From Strix aluco (lineage: Eukaryota; Chordata; Aves; Strigiformes; Strigidae): 64,000 bases of DNA. A program made the position numbers and the translations under genes. Positions 47,901 through 60,918 of the stretch are shown piece by piece (positions within the stretch are counted from its first letter, which is position 1; every line of letters starts with the position of its first letter). The notes beneath the pieces are model-generated. The model worked only from the letters and a program-made list of their open reading frames with translations. It had not been told where the DNA came from and ran no database searches. The DNA lies in the NCBI RefSeq assembly GCF_031877795.1, contig NC_133943.1, positions 12,579,001 to 12,643,000 of the forward strand, in the 5' to 3' direction.

Positions 47901-50900
47901 TAGGATGTGTATGCTGAAGTCAGAGGCTGCATCAAGTCATTGTCACTGCACACCACACTCTGCTCTGGAAAGACAAAGCTGGCAATGGATGGGGGACAAG
48001 GGCATTTTTTTACCTTACACTTAGAAGAGTGAAGTTGGAGAACTGCAGTGATAAGTCCAGTTCTTCATGGAGAGCATGAAACTGAATTGAAGGGGTTTTA
48101 TATATCCCCTCCCTCCTCTGTGGTGCAGTAGAGCAGGAGGAACAGTACAAAATACAATGTAGGTAAAATGAAACGGGCTTTTCAGGCTGTTCAGTCCACC
48201 CTACATGCAACTTCATTTAAGGTGTCACAAATGATGAAGCAGCACAATCCAGCACTGCAGGAAATGGGGGTGTAAGTTTTTCAGAATGACTCAACTCTTC
48301 TGTTGTCATCAACTCAGCAGTGGCAGAAAGTGGAACTAGATGGGGCTTGAGTGGGATGGAAATAAATTGGATGAAGAATGTGTCAGTGTCTCAGTTAATC
48401 GGTGCCTTACAAGGAAGATGTCTTGCAAGACTGGTGTGGCTATTGCTGTCATCTGGTGGGACATTTTCATCTCTACCAGGCACAACAAGGCCACCACAGA
48501 GAGCAGGTGAGTTTGTGGTCACTTAAGAGACGGGATTAGCTGATGGCCACCAGCTAACTCTGTATGTTCTCTTAGAAGTGAGTTCTTTGTTAATACCTTA
48601 AAGCCACTGAGTAAAGTTTCCCCAAGAGTCCCTACAGCTTGGTTGGGAAGATATGTTGGTTTATGCATCTCCTCATTGGGTTTTCCCTTTCCTATGCTGC
48701 ACCACTGTGGAGGTGAGGAGGAGAAGGGGCAGAGGTAGGGGAGCAGCTACTAAGGTGACTTGGTGGTGTGTCAGGTGAAGCAGTGGGGCACAAGCATGCA
48801 GCTGATCTCATCTTGACAGGTGGGTGGTTTCTGATTTCCCTGAATGCCATCAGTGCAGCCTTGCTGAGGCTTGTTAATGGATTGCCTTTCCCAAGTCAGT
48901 CTCCTGTGCAGTGAAGACTAGGACTAGTCATACACATACGGTATATCTGTCTTGCTCTTGGTAGCAGTGATTAGTGGAGAATAAAATAAGATGAGGAGTT
49001 CTTGCTCCAGAAGGGAAGTCTATGGAGCTGTCAAGTCAAGCCTGCTGGAGATGCTGTGCCTGTATTTTTTTTCCATTAAAAAATGTTGTGCTTTGCTGAA
49101 GTGAAGATACTGCCAAGAGTACTGACTTCAGTTAAGTTTCTCTGGGTGAACAGTTCTTTGCGAAAGCCTTTTCTTGTTTGTTTTGGGGTTTTTTGTTTGA
49201 GTTCTATGTTAGATTTCTTTTTTTTTTTGTTCTAATATAGAAAGTTTCAGTTATTGTAGAGCTCTCCGTGACAGCATGATAGTACAGATATTGTGTACCT
49301 TCAGTGCATATTAAAATTACAAAATTTTGCAGAAAATCAAGCAAACAAGATGACCCCAAACTGGGATTTTGACATACAAAATTACTGAGCAGTTTTTCTT
49401 CTTTTGCAGGAATTAGCAAAATTAATTTTCTGCTGACACCTGAAGGAGTGAAACCATTTCACTTCACTTTCTGAATTTAGCCCCTCACGGCAATCGAAGT
49501 TCTTAGGTAGATTACTGTGGCGAGCTTTTCATTGCAGTCCCTTAGTACCAAATCTGAAGAGAACACATATGAGAAGACTCATTTTGAGACGTATCTGGAG
49601 TGTGGAGGCTCAGCCTGACTCTCCCATCTGGCCAGCAGAGCAGACCCATGTCTGTGTAGGAGCCTGTGCTAGAAGCCAGGAACCAGATTTGTACAAGGAA
49701 CCAGACCTGGAGCCCCACTCAGGTTACCTGGCAAGTTGTGAGCAGGGCTGCTCTCAGCAAGCACAGGATGGAAAGGCTCTGGAGCCTGGGAGAGGAAGAC
49801 CATGGGTCTGCAGAACTGTTGCCCTCAGCCCGTGCTACAGTGCAGGGACTGCTCATGAGCTGCTGGAAGCTGGACATTCAGGAAAACATGACCTGGCTGC
49901 AGTGATGTGCATGGCTCCCTGTGCCTGTAATCACCGCCATGCACAACAGCAGAGAAGCTCTTTTGTGCTGACAGGAATATATATATGTGATAGGCTGGGT
50001 GCTGTAAGGGTTGTGTTAGGAGGTCAGTGTTATCTTCCTGAGGCAGAGAACAGCTTCCTAATTGAGTATGAGTAATCACTTTAATAACAAAGAATAACAA
50101 CAGGCCCTCTGTGTGAGAGATGTATTTACAGAATAACGTGTGGAGATTTTTTTATTACATGGTATTGACGTCATTTTTTTTCTTTGTTGGGACTCCAATG
50201 ACTACAAGTCTAACCACTGCATGTCATGGGGAGAACAAAAGGGAAGGAAGATCCAGTTTTTAAAATCCATTATGGTAAAGCTGCCAAAAGCTAAAAAATG
50301 TCATTGGTTCAGTGTCCTTTCATTATATGTTCATTATATGCCTCATCATATGGGGAAAGATGAAAGTACTAACAGCCCTTAAAACACCATAGGTCTCCTG
50401 TACAGTGGTGGGAGGTTTCCAGTCCTGGAGGGCTGTGGAGTGTGTTGCTTTAAATGCATTCCTGTGCAGACCCAAATGTTGCTTGTTCTGTATTTGTGGG
50501 GAAAAAGATAACATGTTGGGGGGGGGGGAGGAAGTGTTCAGGACTGCAGAGTTTAGGGATATGTAAAGAATTACAAGAAAAAATAATAGTATGTAAGATG
50601 CAGTGTAAGAAACGTGGTTGCTGGCTGTCACACAGTGTATAGGGTGGCTGCCAGAAACACACCTAACAGCACAGTGAGATGTAGCAGGACTTTGTATACA
50701 AAATTCGTAGTTTTAGCAAAATCCTTAAACCCTTCATTTTTTCCTATTTTATACCAAAAAAGTTGTTTCTACTGTATAAATAAAGACAAAACAAGTGAAG
50801 AAAATACTATGGAAACAAAAAAGTTTTCCTTTTTTTAAGCAAGTCATACGTGCTGTGACTGAAGGAACAGTGGTGCTGGTGACTACATAGAAAAGTACAT

Positions 50901-53550
50901 TTTGATGAATAGGTAAAACAACAATTCTGATTGTACTGAAATTGTGAGTTTTGCTGCTTTAGGAAGTTTCCCAAGGTGCCTCTTAGACCCTGATACCAAA
51001 GGGAGCATGGGGGATTGGGATAGTGCAGATAGGTGACGTTTTTTCTGTCTTCTCTTATTCCTACCCTCCGTTCTTGCTGGCTCCCACACACACATTTCCC
51101 TTGTAATTCAGAACTGTAACAGGTGTGAACTGCAGCAAAGCAGTTTCATAACTTTCCAGTGTAGCAGTAAGTACTAAAGCCTCTCTGCATAGTAAAGGAA
51201 AAATTTCCCCTGAATCAGTGTCAACAAGATTTGACCAGATTTTCCTTGTGACACATCTGTGCTATCTCAACACTAAGATCAGTTTAGTATCTATAGCTTA
51301 TGTCCAGGGGCTGCTTCTGCCCTGCTCTGAATCCTTTTGGTGAGGTTCAGGCAACCTTTTTGTGCCTCCACGGTAAACCAAGATGACAACTTGCTTCTGA
51401 AGGATGCTCTAAGGCAGAATTAACCACTGCTCACAAACTGTGCTGGCAGGCAGAGGAGATGGGTCAAGATCCCATGTGTTTTGTCTGCAGTTGGGAGACT
51501 GTTCTCTTTGGTTCATATTTATCTGTTTTGAAATGACAGGACAGGGAAGAACGGACTCCTGACCCCATTGAAACAAAGCACCCTGTCAGACCTATTCTGA
51601 TGTACTTGCGTCTGAATTAACTGAAATTAATTTAACCTATATGCCAAACAAATGAATGATTTGAAGTAAGTGGTTACTTAAACCTCTTCGGAGATTAAAT
51701 AATTAGGTTTCTTTTTGTCCATTTGAGCTCAGAGACTATAGGTTGTATTTTTACATCTTCCAGGATATTCTTCCTGTATCTTTGACAGGCAGCCATCCCC
51801 ACAGCTTGCTAGGTGTTTTGTTCTATGGAAGAACTCCAGAGCAGGAGCACAGGAGAGAGTTTCCCCCCCCCCCAAATTAAAGTTGGAGGTCAGATATTAC
51901 GGACCCAAAGATGACTTGATCAGAAACTCTGGACGTCTCACCCTTATATTGGCAAAATACAGCAGTAGACTTTTAAGTCGCCAGATTCCAGGGTGCCCTT
52001 AGAAACACCAGTTGAAGGGTAATTCTGAAAGTTTCCACCCCCAGATAAAAACACCCTTCTGAGTCAAGTAAGTTTTACTTGCAAAACTATGTATAGTCTA
52101 TACCTACTGAAGTACTAATTCTGGTAAACACTGAACCATGCCTGGGTAGTGGGTGTTCATTTGCAGTGCAAACCTGGCATCGTATCTAGGAAGTCTGAGT
52201 CAGTATTATTACAATCTTTTCTTTGAAGCCAAGTAACCACAATGGCATTATTTGCATTTGAGTTGTTATTAATAGTGCCATGGTGGTGGCATTATCCTCA
52301 GCTCTCTAGAGACACAACACAAGGGGCAATCAACAGTCTGAAGTGCTCAGAAACTTTTTTTTTCACTGGAGTAACAGCAGCAAATACACAAACTCTTTAT
52401 TAAGGTGGTGCATTCATTTCTTTGGAGTCATGATGGAATTTTGATAGAATTAAAAATCCCATTAATATTTATATCACTTAGTGTTACTGGGAGTAAGTAC
52501 ATTCATTTTAACTTGAGCTGCAAATCATTTAGTTCTTTGTAATTACTGTACTGCTATTAAGTATTCATAAGGCTGTACAATATAGTGTCACAGGAAACCT
52601 ATTTTAATTTAGTGGTAAGTCAATGTTTTAATTTTGTGTAAAAACAGAAACTAATTTACCAAGCATTCTTGCTTGTGTTTTCCCAGCCAGGTTTTGCAAG
52701 CCTTCTTCAGTTGATTGTATTTAAACTACTTCTTGTAGCTTTGAAAGTTTGGAAGTTACCATGAAAGTCTTCGGTCCAGTGCAGCTCACATGTGTGCAAC
52801 AGCATGTAATTTTGAATGTAAGCATAGATGGGAAGAGGTCATTTATATAACAGTGTTCAGCTCCTTGGTGTCACCAGAATTGAAAAATAACATGTTTTCA
52901 TGAACTTCATAAAAACTTGGTCTTGGAACAAGTCTTGAGAATGGTGCCTGTATTAGTAATTTATGTTGCTGGCATTTATTTCTAGAAATAAGGCTATTTC
53001 AGCTGTGAGAGTCTTTGGCAATATATATAGATGGATCTCTCTGAGGTCATTGGGAGTTTTAACTTGCAGAAGGACAGGATGGATTGACCAAGGATATTTC
53101 TGTGTGCGCCCTTTCCCACACCAGCACCCAGAACTCACTGGGTACAGCATGGCGTCCTGTGTGCACTGGTATAGTGCTTTGGGTTTGTGTCTTTTAAAAC
53201 TATTTTTCTACTAACTCATTTGTGGTAATTAGAGGCAAGGAGCTGCTACTGTTTGAGGCAGCACTACCCAGAGTGGTATCTTTCAACAAATGACACAAGA
53301 TGTCTGCAGAGGACTGTGACAGATACAGTCTTAGATGTGATCTGTGTCCTATGCATGGTATCATATGGCTTCTGCCTATGCTGCTTCTCCTCACCCCTAT
53401 GGAAACTGAATATTTTTTCAGAAGAATCTTCTTTCTGTGCCCGTGAAGCAGTCCTTACAGTAGTTTACTACCTTGCTGCAGTTGGGAATCTAAATCCCAG
53501 AAGTTCACAGAAGAAGTGATGATCATGGAGTGGATTAAAGGTTGATTTTT
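41991..53550. other. Non-coding intronic sequence, no supported gene
   Basis: About 11.5 kb. The first 600 bp may contain more 5' parts of the same LINE on the minus strand, but no motif is clear. Simple tracts: TAAT repeats at 43,775-43,789, 15 T at 44,349-44,363, 11 T at 49,218-49,228, 11 G at 50,518-50,528 and 11 C at 51,863-51,873. The interval 45,420-47,200 has no open frame of note. The interval 52,370-52,700 is strongly AT-rich with many ATTAA/TAATTA cores. The 168-codon frame at 49,569-50,075 (plus) has no recognisable family. Confidence 0.5.
44349..44363 (+). repeat. Poly-T tract (15 nt)
   Basis: Fifteen consecutive T, the longest homopolymer I found in the window. No recognisable retroposon body lies beside it. 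Confidence 0.8.
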
Positions 53551-53576
53551 AGCTTCCAGGTGAAGACCTGGAAGCT
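53551..53576. repeat. Perfect 11-bp inverted repeat with a 4-nt loop
   Basis: AGCTTCCAGGT (53,551-53,561) and its exact reverse complement (53,566-53,576) flank a GAAG loop. The structure would be a stable 26-nt hairpin in RNA or a cruciform in DNA. It lies just after the stop of a short plus-strand frame (53,253-53,519) that has no recognisable product. It is followed by TCATAAGAGTGTG rather than a T-run, so it does not resemble a terminator, and vertebrate polymerase II would not use one. Confidence 0.8.
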
Positions 53577-56500
53577 CATAAGAGTGTGAATTTTTTTGTT
53601 GGTTTTGGTAGAGCCAGTGTCCCCCTGGGATGTTGAAGCAGTCTGTTAGCCCTAGGTTATGCATGAATGGGTGGTGTATACACAACCACAAAGGGTTGTC
53701 TGTCACTTCAGCTTGATTTCATGCCTCCAGGCATGCACCTTAGCATTGTGAAATATGAATATGTCAGGGTAGATAACAGAAAATTATGTTGTGACAGCTC
53801 TGTGCAGTGGTATGACTTCATTTTGACATGTCTACATAACTTCTGTTTTCAAGAGAAGCCGGGCCAGAGGGGCAAAATGCAGCATATGGGTGTCTTCACT
53901 GGGGTAAATGTGCACCTGTGAGAGATCCTTTGATTTATAACTGTCCTTTCTAACTCTCTCCACTGCAGGACGAGGTCTCTTCTATGGACATTGAACTCCC
54001 AGCTACCTATGCCTATTGCCTGTGATGGAAGAACTTGATGTTAATGTGAGGTAGGATAAACTACAGGGCCCCTCCTATGCCGCATCTCATCCAGCTGGTG
54101 ATGAGGGGGCAGTGGCCATGCGGTGTGTTTGCAAAGCTGCAGGATGGTATTTTCTGTTTGCCTGTAGATTAAGGTCTCTCCTCCTGCAGCAATGCCTGAT
54201 TTGGGTTCCCTGGAGCTTCTGTGAGGATGTAGTGTCACCCTGTTATTTGTGTAAATGTCAGATGTGGCGTAGCCAAGTCAAGGACTTACTTGCAGTAGGA
54301 TAGGGCCCCATCAAAGACCAGGCACAAGCCCATCTGTGCCTGCTGAAAGTCTGATTCTAGTTTATTTTCTTTCTGGTGCAGTGGTCTAAAAACTTACAAC
54401 CTCATCTCTGCTGCCTTATACTGGGGCAAGCAAAAAAATGACATCTGTGAAGGAATTCCAAACCCCTGGGCACAGTACTGGTATCAATGAGAGACAAATT
54501 TGAGTATGGATCATTTTGATCCTGGAAATGTGATGCCAACAGAAATTATTCAAAAAGGCTGGAGATCCTGTTTGCAGTTGTCCCCGGGACACAGGGCTGG
54601 CATTGGCTCTGCTGTTACCCCTCAGGTGTGATCTGCAGGGTCCTTCTGCAGGACTAGGATTTGACCCTCTTGTTTCTTGGCCTTTTGACTGGCCAGGCTG
54701 CTGGTGACACTGAACTGTGTGGGGAGCCGAACCAGGACCCACCAAACCTACTTCACACAAGGACATCAAACTTCTGATCAAACCCATGTTGCTGGCCCAG
54801 ACATGGGAGGAAGCAATATTCCAGCTGCAATGAGAGGTGTAAGTTTCCACCGAGTTTTCTTAAAATCCCCTCAGGGAGTATCTTTCTGATGTTTCAGGTT
54901 TTTATTTTGAGGAGTAATTCTTCCCTTCCCCTGCCTGGAAACTCAGGTGGCAAGTACATGGGGAAACATCTTGGAGAAAATTGCTCTCATAGAGACAGAT
55001 CAAATGTATGTCTTCCAGGAAACCTTTCCCTAAGGAGTTACTGAATGGAAATCAGGAGGAAACACATTACAGAAAAGGGGGGAACACCTCAAAGGGGATC
55101 CTGTCGTGCCACTCTGTCCTCAGAGCTTTCTAGCTCTTGGGCTTTCAGACTGGGACGTGCCTCTGTGCAAGCCACAACCCACTCTCTGCAGTTGCATGCA
55201 CAGAGTGAGATAATGTTTTCAAAGACAATTTCTGTTCTTAATGAGCATCCTCAAAGTGCTGTACTATCAGAGAGGACATCTCTGGTCTTCATTCACCTAC
55301 TCAAGTGTCAGGAAAGTCACCAGCAACTCCAGGTTGCTGCTTTAATGCACACTTAGCAGGTCACATTTATAACCCAGTAATCAATGCTGAGAGGTAATGT
55401 GTTTTGCTTAATGAAATTTGTCTGTTTTTTAATACCAGAAGTGTAGTTAAATGCATAGGCTACTGCTGTTTCTCTGTAAAGGGAATTAAGGTGTTGACAC
55501 CAGGCAGTTTTCCCTACAACTTCTTCCTTCCTCTAAAGACACTAGGAAAAAGTCTTCTGTTTCTCACTACAGTGAAAAAAATTCCCCACTATGCATTTCA
55601 TCATTCACAAAAGGAAAATCTGTCAGCTCATATACACCAAGAACCACAGAGAAACTGGCTCAGCATGTGCCTGAACCACAAGTGCCTGGGCACAGGGAGG
55701 CTATACCAGAGGTGTGACATTTTATTTACCTCACCTGTATATTTTTTTTTGGTAATGTGCTATTTGCCACTGGTAGAGACAAACACTGAGTAGGTCTGAC
55801 CCAGCATGGATGTTTTGAAGTGATCTATTGGAGTTTTGTAATTCACAATTTGTAGGAACCAAGAGATCACTATCTGTTTCTTCTTAGTTTTGAATTTTAC
55901 TATCATTCCAATCAGCCTTAATCCTGGTCCAAGAAAAAACCCAGCCAAAACCCTACCCTTCCCCTAACCCCCCAACAACAAACCCAAAATGATTCCTATT
56001 AGAATTAGACTTTCTCTTCCTACTTGTGATACTTTCTAATAGTTGATATAGCCTGAATGCATGCAGGTGCTTGGGAGGAAGGGGGTTTGAGTGCTCACGG
56101 AGCCCTGGAGCCTGGGCAGAACTTTGGGGGTCTCCTTCAGTTGGCTTGCTGTGGAAAATGCCCATTGCACAGGCCTGGGGAAAAGTTTTTTGAAAAGAGT
56201 CCCTCAAGAGACTGCTTTCTCCTGGAGACTGGTTAGTGTGGCCAGCTGGTGTGGTCTGACCCTGGTAGGACATTGAAAGGATCTCTGAGGGGGAAATTCT
56301 TTCCTGGTGAATTATTTCATCCAACTTCCCGTTTAGATGTTGAAAGAAGCAACACAAGGTATTCCTGGGGATCTGATGAATGAAAATCCATGGGAATTTG
56401 AAAGCTCTCCTGAATCAATATTGATTCACCGTTCCCCAGCTGTTTTGATCAAACACTGTGGTCAGATCTCACTTTGTTATACTTCAGGAATGACTTTATT

Positions 56501-59500
56501 CTTTTGTTCCTAGGGGTTCTTTCTGAGCTGAACTAAGGCAGGCCTTCATTTTGTGTGATTGGTTGCATAAACACACTTTGTGGTACGCACATGATTTTAT
56601 TTTGACTCCACACTTTTCCAAACCATGAATTTTTGGGTTTAGAGTTTTGTTTGTCAGCTACCAGTAAGTAGCTAATGTTTCTCCTTTATCTGCCCTGATA
56701 CCAGCTTTTGTGCTGAGACGTGAAATAATGAATGTTTTCTGTCAAAGCCAGGGGCTTCCACATGTTTTCCAGAGCTGCACGTGGTGAGCCTGAGAGGTGG
56801 GAGCACTTGGGTCCCCCCTTCCCATCCATGCAGAGCTCAGGGATGCTCCAGTAGGAAGTCTGCATGAGAAGGGGAGCAAAGCTTGGGGAAATAGGAGGTG
56901 CATTGACAACATGGGGACAACAGCGAGATGGGAGGAGAGAGGGACAGGTTGACTTTGTTTAGAGCTGAGCCCTGTGGAAACAGGATGTCACTCTTTGGTT
57001 CAGAGCAACAAGTGCCACAGTTGCCCAGCTTCAGCCAGCTGGGATGGCTGTGGGAGCAGGGCTCCTGCCCTTGGATGGGTTTTGACGAGGTGCCCTGGAG
57101 GATGCCAGAGATGCTTTACATCTCTGTAGCTACCTGAAACATTGCAGGCAGATTCCACTGTACAAATGTTTTATTTCTGTGGAAAAAAATTGGTTATGAG
57201 TTTTAGGAAAGCTGCAGTGTGAGGTTAGAGACACATTCCTGGAAATTTTAGACAGTCTGCTTTGGGACTTGTATTTATCACAGCCGACAGGAGTGGCAGT
57301 CCTCATTTTCTCTAATTCTAGAATAGAAAAATAAATGACCTCGCAAGTATTTCCGATTTATATTTTACAGAATTTTTTAATTTCGCATGACTTGGTGATT
57401 GTTATTGGACACATTTATTATAGGCAGTAGGTTAATGAGATGCTGTCAAATGGTTTGGAATGAAAACTCAAACCCTTGAATTGGTTAGAGTATGGAGAAA
57501 AAAAAAAAGCTGTTCTCTTTATTCTCTTAATTTCAAACAACTTTATAAAAATACTAATTGGGCACACTACAAACGAGAATGCAGTGTTACTTCCCACTGA
57601 CCTGCTCTAGCACAGTGAACCATAGGCTGTTTGCTGCTGATGCTCTCCAGCCAAAGGGCAGGAGCCCCTGCAGATGCCTTCACTTCTACCCTCGCTGACA
57701 CAAACTACTCCTTCCATTAGTATGCTGTGATATACCACTTTGAATCTTGTGTTTGGAGCCAGACCTGGTGCCAGGGTTTTAGCAAGTAGGCTGCTGCCTT
57801 GCCTGCTCATAACAAGGTGTTTGCCTATGGTTCTTGTAAATTTGTACAAACCTTCAAGCATGTTTGCACTTCTCTTTTTCAGCTTTTCTGTTTTTTGGTG
57901 CATTAGAAAATCACTTTCATACAAACACAGTGATTTTGACAGTGTCAGAGAAAGTGGAAAAAGGCTGAATCTCTTTGGGCACAAAAGGAAAATATGCACA
58001 GAGATGGTTTTGCTGCAGTTTGTTTTACTGTGCCTACGCTTGCAGGTGAATCCCCTGGTCATCCCCACACATGGTGTCAGTTCAGATCACATAGAACTTA
58101 GCAAAGGGACTTCTGAACTACATTCCTCTTGGAAGGCCAAGCAGCTCTGCACCACACGCTCTTCAGTCCACACTGAGGACTAAAGGTTTTGAAGCATGGG
58201 CTCAAACCATGTGGCTTCCACATTCAGGTGTGGTGAGGACATTCAAGCAGGGAGGCTGGGCTAAATCTAATCAAAAATATCCCCCCCATGTCCTGCATAG
58301 AGGGGAGATGTAGGGGCTTAGATCTGCTCCCATTGTGCCAAATTACCAGCTAAAATAGACATAGTTTGTGTGTACAGAAGTCATCTGGGAGTCCATGGAG
58401 TCTTGTTTTCCTGTGTACAAACCAGGCAGTTGGCTCTTACAGAGTGTGGGTAGGTATATAATAACTCTGACATGAAAACTGTGAGAGGCGCTTCCGTGTA
58501 CCAAGAACGGCACCTGCAGACCTTGCTGAGCAATCCGGAGAGGCCCAAATAGAGAGGACTCTGCTTCTCTTGGGCACTTGCCAGTGTAGTTTGCACATGT
58601 GCTGTGCACAGGGAGTGAGCAATGGCCTTATTAAAGACTGTTAAAGCCTTCCTAGACCTTTGGTAAGACTTTCATCATCTCACTACAGAGCATTCCCTGT
58701 AGCCAGGAGTGAAGTAAAGCTTCCTGTCGGCATGCCAGTCCCTCCTTATCTCATAGCAGCTAAATCTGACTCCTTTACATTGATGGGAACACAGGTGACT
58801 CAAATCTATGCCAGTTCTGAATGGTTTGGTTGGCCATTCCTGTGCATTTGCCCTTCTTTGAGCTCCAGCACTCATTGTTCATTCATTCATCCCATTGCTA
58901 TGGGTGCTGCATGGCAAGCTCAGCATTTCTGGTTCCTGGGCTGCCTCAATTTTAGCTGATCAGGCACCACAGAGGACTCTGTGATGCAGCTCTGCAAATC
59001 TCCCACCACCCTAGAGCTTCAGGGTGCTCAAATGCCTTTATTCAGTTAACTGATCAGAGTTGCTCTGCTGACACAGTTTGAAAAGCATTGGCTCAACCTT
59101 TATGAAAGAGCTTTTGGTGAAGGTAGGCTCTGGTGTGGTTTACAATGGTGCAGCAGGTTGGGAAGTTGCAGTTACTGGTGAGAGGCAATCTGAAGTTTTC
59201 TCAAAAGCTTCAAACTGATTTTCATGTGTCAGCTGATGTTTCCATTAGGCAAGGACCCTACTATTGCATGCTAAATATTGACCACACAATTGTGCTTCAG
59301 GCAGCTTTTAAAATATTTCTGTTAGCATTTTAACCTAAGAGGCTGTGCTCTGGGCTTTGAGAACAAGGGTTTTTTCCAGTTCTCATATTAAACTCTTTGT
59401 AGATCCTTGGGCAAATCTTCAAGACTGATAGATTCTCCTCACTGTGACAACTAGAGTCCCATACAAGTTCCAGCACTAGCAGCCCTTGTTAGTCTTCAAG

Positions 59501-60222
59501 TCCATAGTAGGGAGAGAAGTTGAAGAGCAGCTGCCTGGCATTTATGGTCAGGACTGGGCAAGCATAGCTGTGGTTCTGCTGACTGAAGCTTTTCTCACAC
59601 TCTTGGGCAACAAGGAGAAACCTCTGCTATTTGAATGGGTACTTCTGAGCGTGGTCAGGGCTGTTCTGTGTACTTCACACTGTATAAAAGTTTCTTGCTT
59701 CCTTAGGTGTTGGGGGAGAGGCTGTTACGCTCTTGAGAAATAAGCTTTTGAAAAAACATCACAAGACGGCTCAGTCCAAGTAAATAGCTTTTATATAAGG
59801 CTTTTTATTGTAGCTGCTGGTGAAGGCAGATTCGCTTTGCTAAATCACCTATGGAGAAACAATGTATTATTTGAGTTTGCCACAACAGTAATTGCTTTTT
59901 ATTTTTAAGCTGAGCCCCCAAACCAGCTGAATTTTAGATTGATGTTAATTGCTTCCAAACTTGGCTTTATCAGCTTTAGATTTCTCAGTTTGTTGCTGAA
60001 GGTATTTTTGTGGCTTGAAGTACTCTGAAAAATGCAAAGCCATCCAGCAGTACTGTGTGGGGTTCATTAATCTTGTCTTGACTTTGAGAAATGAGAACCA
60101 AGGTGAAGGAACAAGGAATTAAATTGGTTGAATTAGTTGTGTTTGTTTGGAAGCAAAGAAAATACTCCATTATTTAACCCAGCTGCTATTCCCAAAATCC
60201 TCATACAGAGGCATAGTCAACA
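53577..60222. other. Non-coding intronic sequence, no supported gene
   Basis: About 6.6 kb. Frames at 54,416-54,850 (minus), 55,404-55,793 (plus), 57,607-58,068 (minus) and 57,740-58,183 (plus) have no recognisable domains; the last two overlap on opposite strands. An 11-nt A run lies at 57,498-57,508. The interval 57,290-57,560 is AT-rich. No RNA gene or transposon is recognised. Confidence 0.5.
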
Positions 60223-60918
60223 TTATTTTTGACAGCAGACCTCCTCAATGATACACCGTCTCGATTCAAGTTGTACATTTGAGTCAGTCCCGAATCTGGA
60301 GCCTTGCTGTGTTGGCCCAAGAGGCTCCTTTCTCCATGGACTGCAAGAAGTGGTGCTATTGATGGCTGTCTCTAAGATGGGTTTGTTATCTAGAGCTGGT
60401 ATGCTGGCAGGATGGCTGACTGCAGAAAGAGGCAGAGGAGGTGTTGAGTCACCTCTCCCCATCCAAATCTGGGGGGAAGCAGGAGCAACAGTCAGTAGTG
60501 GGAGAGAGAGACACCCAAAGAGCTCCGTCCCTGAAGGCCCAGAAGTAGCTAAGGGATGTCCTAGGAGAGGAGTCGGTGTGTGCCCTCGATCTCCGTGCTC
60601 CCCTCTCTTTAGGACACTGGCAGCCAGCAGTGAGGACTGAGGGGGCCAAGACCTGAGCTGTGAGGCAGGACAGGCAGAAAACTTGGCTGAAAGCAGAGGT
60701 GGTCGTTTGGGCAAGGGGGAGGCTGCGCTGAGTGGTTGGAAGAAAATAACTATCTGATTTAATGACCCGAAGTGTAGAAAATGGAAGGGTTTTAGGAAAG
60801 AGCTTGTGTGCTCTGAGTGCCCTGCCAGTGGGGATTCATGGAAAGCAAACAGCTTAAGATTCCTCCAGCAGGTTGCAATGTAAGTGTTTATTCTTATATA
60901 TACACAAGCTCTTTTCAA
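60223..60918 (-). CDS. Long open frame of unknown status (hypothetical)
   Basis: A 231-codon minus-strand frame beginning MKRACVYIRINTYIATCW. The N-terminal 60 or so residues are mixed hydrophobic and aromatic, while the middle (about 65-175) is rich in Pro, Ser and Leu. There is no recognisable domain, no signal peptide I would defend and no clear splice sites. It overlaps a 130-codon plus-strand frame (60,248-60,640). Length is the only argument for it. It could be a chance frame in DNA poor in TTA, CTA and TCA, a lineage-specific gene, or part of a non-coding transcript. Confidence 0.12.
   Translation of the reverse strand: MKRACVYIRINTYIATCWRNLKLFAFHESPLAGHSEHTSSFLKPFHFLHFGSLNQIVIFFQPLSAASPLPKRPPLLSAKFSACPASQLRSWPPQSSLLAASVLKRGEHGDRGHTPTPLLGHPLATSGPSGTELFGCLSLPLLTVAPASPQIWMGRGDSTPPLPLSAVSHPASIPALDNKPILETAINSTTSCSPWRKEPLGPTQQGSRFGTDSNVQLESRRCIIEEVCCQK

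Noticed and set aside
49569-50075. 168-codon plus-strand frame with a short internal repeat (GGAACCAGA twice)
   Set aside because: No recognisable family, no splice context and no CpG promoter; the repeat is a two-copy word.
54416-54850. 144-codon minus-strand frame
   Set aside because: Composition and lack of domain suggest chance; it overlaps a plus-strand frame at 54,704-54,889.
58240-58290. GGCTGGGCTAAATCTAATC, which recalls the 3' end of avian CR1 elements (GGTTGGACTAGATGATC)
   Set aside because: The match is short and imperfect, and the terminal 8-bp ATTCTATG-type repeats typical of CR1 are missing.
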